Part shown: positions 61,935 through 64,000 of the stretch, in pieces
How the letters are laid out: every line of letters starts with the position of its first letter
Numbering within the stretch: position 1 is the stretch's first letter
Assembly (NCBI RefSeq): GCF_008693385.1
Contig: NZ_CP044067.1
Coordinates: 2,275,501 to 2,339,500 of the forward strand
From: Cupriavidus pauculus
Lineage (GTDB): Bacteria > Pseudomonadota > Gammaproteobacteria > Burkholderiales > Burkholderiaceae
Direction of reading: 5' to 3'
Length of the DNA: 64,000 bases
Program-made: the position numbers and the translations under genes
Notes under the pieces: generated by a model
Told to the model about the DNA's origin: nothing
What the model saw: only the letters and a program-made list of their open reading frames with translations
The model's database searches: none

Positions 61935-62885
61935 TCAGGTTGCGCCCTCTTCCCCCCGTTTTCGATGCCGCGCCGCAATACGATGCGTGAGTGCCACGAG
62001 CGCCGCCAGCGCGGGGTCCTGGTCGGCGGATCGATAGCCGAGCGTCAGCGGCGCGCGCAGGCGGTCCGCCTCCACCATGCGGCAGTAGGCGACACCGTGG
62101 CGGTTCAGGCCCGCCATCGACGCGGGCACGACGCTCACGCCCGCGCCGGCCGCAACGAGGTTCAGGTTGGTCAGCATGCGTTCGACTTCCGCGCCGATGC
62201 GTGGGGTAAAGCCCAGCGCTTCGCATTCGCGCAGCAGATCGCCGTACATGCCCGGCGCGCCGGGGCGGCGCACGAGGATGAACGGATCGTTGGCCAGTTC
62301 GCGGAGGGATACCGGTGTGTGCGTCGCGACCCCGGCGGCACTGCGCTTGCGCAGCAGCGGGTGGTCGAGCGGGAGGGCCATCACGAGTTCTTCCTCGAGC
62401 AGCAGGTCGAACTGGACGCCTTCGGGGTATTGGACCGGCGCCCGCACGAACGCGGCGCTGAGCTTGCCGTCGGCCAGTTGCTCGATCGCCTCGGCCGCGT
62501 TGCGCTCGGACAGCGACAGCGTGACGCGGGGAAATTGCCGGCGGCAGGCGCGCAGGACTTCGGGCGTGAGCTTGTGCGCGGCGGCCGAACTCGTAAAACC
62601 GATGGCCAGCGCGCCTTCGTCGCCGCGGGCCATGCGCTGCATGCGGGTACGCATGCGTTCGATGCGCGCGAACAGATCCTGCGCGTCGTCGAGGAGGGCA
62701 GTGCCGGCCGGCGTGAGGGCGACGCCGCGCGGCTGACGTTCGAACAGCGTGACCCCGAGTTCGGTTTCGAGCGCCTTGAGCTGCTGGGACAGCGGCGGCT
62801 GCTGGATGCCGAGCTGCTCGGCGGCGCGCGTGACGGACCCGGTTTCGGCCACGGCAAGGAAATAACGGAGGTGTCTCAACTCCAT
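61935..62885 (-). CDS. LysR-family transcriptional regulator
   Basis: 316-residue LysR regulator with the N-terminus MELRHLRYFLAVAETGSVTRAAEQL and IQQPPLSQQLKALE, of the CatR/BenM-like group, and a full effector domain. Divergent from an alpha/beta hydrolase gene over 139 bp that includes a loosely symmetric ATGTATA ... TATACAT pair (62894-62900 and 62928-62934). Likely controls that hydrolase and itself. Confidence 0.88.
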   Translation of the reverse strand: MELRHLRYFLAVAETGSVTRAAEQLGIQQPPLSQQLKALETELGVTLFERQPRGVALTPAGTALLDDAQDLFARIERMRTRMQRMARGDEGALAIGFTSSAAAHKLTPEVLRACRRQFPRVTLSLSERNAAEAIEQLADGKLSAAFVRAPVQYPEGVQFDLLLEEELVMALPLDHPLLRKRSAAGVATHTPVSLRELANDPFILVRRPGAPGMYGDLLRECEALGFTPRIGAEVERMLTNLNLVAAGAGVSVVPASMAGLNRHGVAYCRMVEADRLRAPLTLGYRSADQDPALAALVALTHRIAARHRKRGEEGAT

Positions 62886-63024
62886 GGTGGTCTATGTATA
62901 TGGAAAAAATATAAGAAAGCCTGGAGGTATACATCCTACGTCGGTCATCGGAGCGAGGGCCATGGGCGTTTTCCCTTCTGTACGTCCCCTACCGTACGTC
63001 CCCCCCCATCTGCAAGGAGATGCC

Positions 63025-64000
63025 GTGCGCCTGCGTGCTTTGCTTTCCACCGCTGTCATCCTGCTGGGCAGCCATGTGCTGGCCTCCGCGGCCGAACCTC
63101 AATGGCAGCGTGTCCATCTGGGGCAGGGCGCCGGCTACGACTTTCCGGTTTATGCGAACCATCGGCTCGATGGCGATCTGCGCGGAATCCGGGAGGTGGT
63201 GTTCATCCAGCATGGGCTCAGGCGAAATGGGGACAGCTATTACGCGGCGGGCGAGGCGCTGTTGAAGGCCAGCGGGCGTCCGCCGGCGGAAGTCCTGCTG
63301 GTGGCGCCGAACTTTCCGGGCCGGGCCGATGGCCAGCGGTTTCCCGATATGCCGCACTGGACCACCGATGGGTGGATCGCGGGCGAGGACGCGGTGTCGG
63401 GGATTTCGGTGCCGCTGAGTTCGCTCCAGGTGCTGGACGACCTCGTCGCGTTCGTGACCGATCGGGCGCGGCTGCCGCGGGTGAGGGAGGTGGTGGTGGC
63501 TGGGCACTCGGCGGGCGCGCAGATCGTGCATCGCTATGCGGTGCTCAACAATGTGGACGAGCGCATCCGGGCTAGCGGGGTGACCTTGCGCTATGTCGTG
63601 GCGAACCCGTCCTCGTATCTGTATTTCACGCCGGTGCGGCCGGTGGCGCCCGATTACGAGCGGTTTGCGCCGTACGACACGGCCGTGTGTGCGAACTACG
63701 ACCGGTACCGGTATGGCGTGCAGGATATGGTGCCATATGCGCGGGGGGCGGATGGGATGGCGCTCTATACGCGGTATATGGGCCGGCAGGTGACTTATAT
63801 GGTCGGCTCGGCGGACAACGATCCGAACCATCGCTTGCTCGATAAATCGTGCGGCGCCGAGGCCGAGGGGCCGACGCGGCTGATGCGGGCGCGCGCTTAC
63901 ATGCGCTACGAGCGGCTGCTGGCGGCGCCGGGGGAGGTGATCGGGCACGAGGCGTTCGAGGTCGAGGGCGTGGGCCACGACCAGTCACGGATGTTTGGGT
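63025..64000 (+). CDS. secreted alpha/beta hydrolase, 3' end outside window
   Basis: At least 325 residues, open to the right edge with no stop, so incomplete. The start is a GTG at 63025 with AAGGAG five bases upstream. A signal peptide (VRLRALLSTAVILLGSHVLASA-A) is followed by an alpha/beta hydrolase: FIQHGLRRNGDSYY, the nucleophile Ser in VAGHSAGAQIVHRYA (about residue 162) and a likely catalytic His in VEGVGHDQSRMF. Exported; substrate unknown. Divergent from the LysR gene at 61935. Confidence 0.82.
   Translation, partial: MRLRALLSTAVILLGSHVLASAAEPQWQRVHLGQGAGYDFPVYANHRLDGDLRGIREVVFIQHGLRRNGDSYYAAGEALLKASGRPPAEVLLVAPNFPGRADGQRFPDMPHWTTDGWIAGEDAVSGISVPLSSLQVLDDLVAFVTDRARLPRVREVVVAGHSAGAQIVHRYAVLNNVDERIRASGVTLRYVVANPSSYLYFTPVRPVAPDYERFAPYDTAVCANYDRYRYGVQDMVPYARGADGMALYTRYMGRQVTYMVGSADNDPNHRLLDKSCGAEAEGPTRLMRARAYMRYERLLAAPGEVIGHEAFEVEGVGHDQSRMFG

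Noticed and set aside
1..64000. tRNA/rRNA genes, CRISPR arrays, insertion sequences or prophage genes
   Set aside because: None seen on either strand by eye: no cloverleaf-type conserved T-arm segments, no regularly spaced direct repeats of array type, no transposase or integrase frames.

Overview
This is a 64 kb stretch of high-GC DNA with densely packed genes, many start/stop overlaps (ATGA and TGATG) and almost no non-coding sequence. Four genes encode Bug/TctC-type periplasmic binding proteins. Together with many LysR, AraC and LacI regulators, a Fur-type box and an OprB-type porin, this points to a beta-proteobacterium of the Burkholderiales, most likely Cupriavidus or a close relative. 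That assignment rests on protein style and gene mix; no rRNA or other taxonomic marker is present. I saw no tRNA, rRNA, insertion sequence, prophage or CRISPR array. The window looks like chromosomal accessory metabolism.

Left part (1-17.3 kb): the end of proC, then a minus-strand catabolic operon (aldehyde dehydrogenase, two Bug receptors, iron alcohol dehydrogenase, LacI repressor, OprB porin). Its promoter region carries a perfect 14-bp LacI-type palindrome and a second near-perfect copy 164 bp away. A rubredoxin-like gene follows. Next is a plus-strand, LysR-linked cluster: N-carbamoyl-D-amino acid hydrolase, PLP-dependent dehydratase, Bug receptor, D-aminoacylase-type amidohydrolase and a VOC protein. 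It reads as a route for scavenging N-blocked D-amino acids. A carbonic anhydrase, a nitrilase cut short at its C-terminus and a GlxA-like regulator lacking its N-terminus look like the remains of a rearranged nitrilase locus.

Middle (17.3-33 kb): a winged-helix/Fic protein lies next to seven copies of a 10-bp element in alternating orientation. Then comes a coupled metal-uptake locus on the minus strand: cobalamin riboswitch, cbtB, cbtA, TonB-dependent receptor, peptide/nickel-type binding protein, two permeases and a double ATPase. The likely cargo is cobalt or a cobalt/nickel chelate. A degenerate histidine phosphatase, a ClC channel, a NimR/NimT-like regulator-exporter pair, an AhpD-like protein with a divergent AraC regulator, and a glycine-zipper lipoprotein follow.

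Right part (33-64 kb): a miniature orphan FliD-like protein; two LysR regulators with divergent targets (an SDR and a secreted Yellow/MRJP-like protein); a cupin and a phytase-like esterase; a Fur-boxed catecholate-type siderophore receptor with its PiuC dioxygenase and an AraC regulator; a Bug-PhzF-RidA operon; a secreted phosphoesterase, a diheme cytochrome c peroxidase and a lipoprotein in a row; a prolyl-4-hydroxylase-like protein; and shikimate kinase, SDR and trehalase in a row. A tannase-family lipoprotein, a choloylglycine-hydrolase-like protein, an erythromycin-esterase/PCMT pair, and a LysR gene divergent from an alpha/beta hydrolase that runs off the right edge complete the window.
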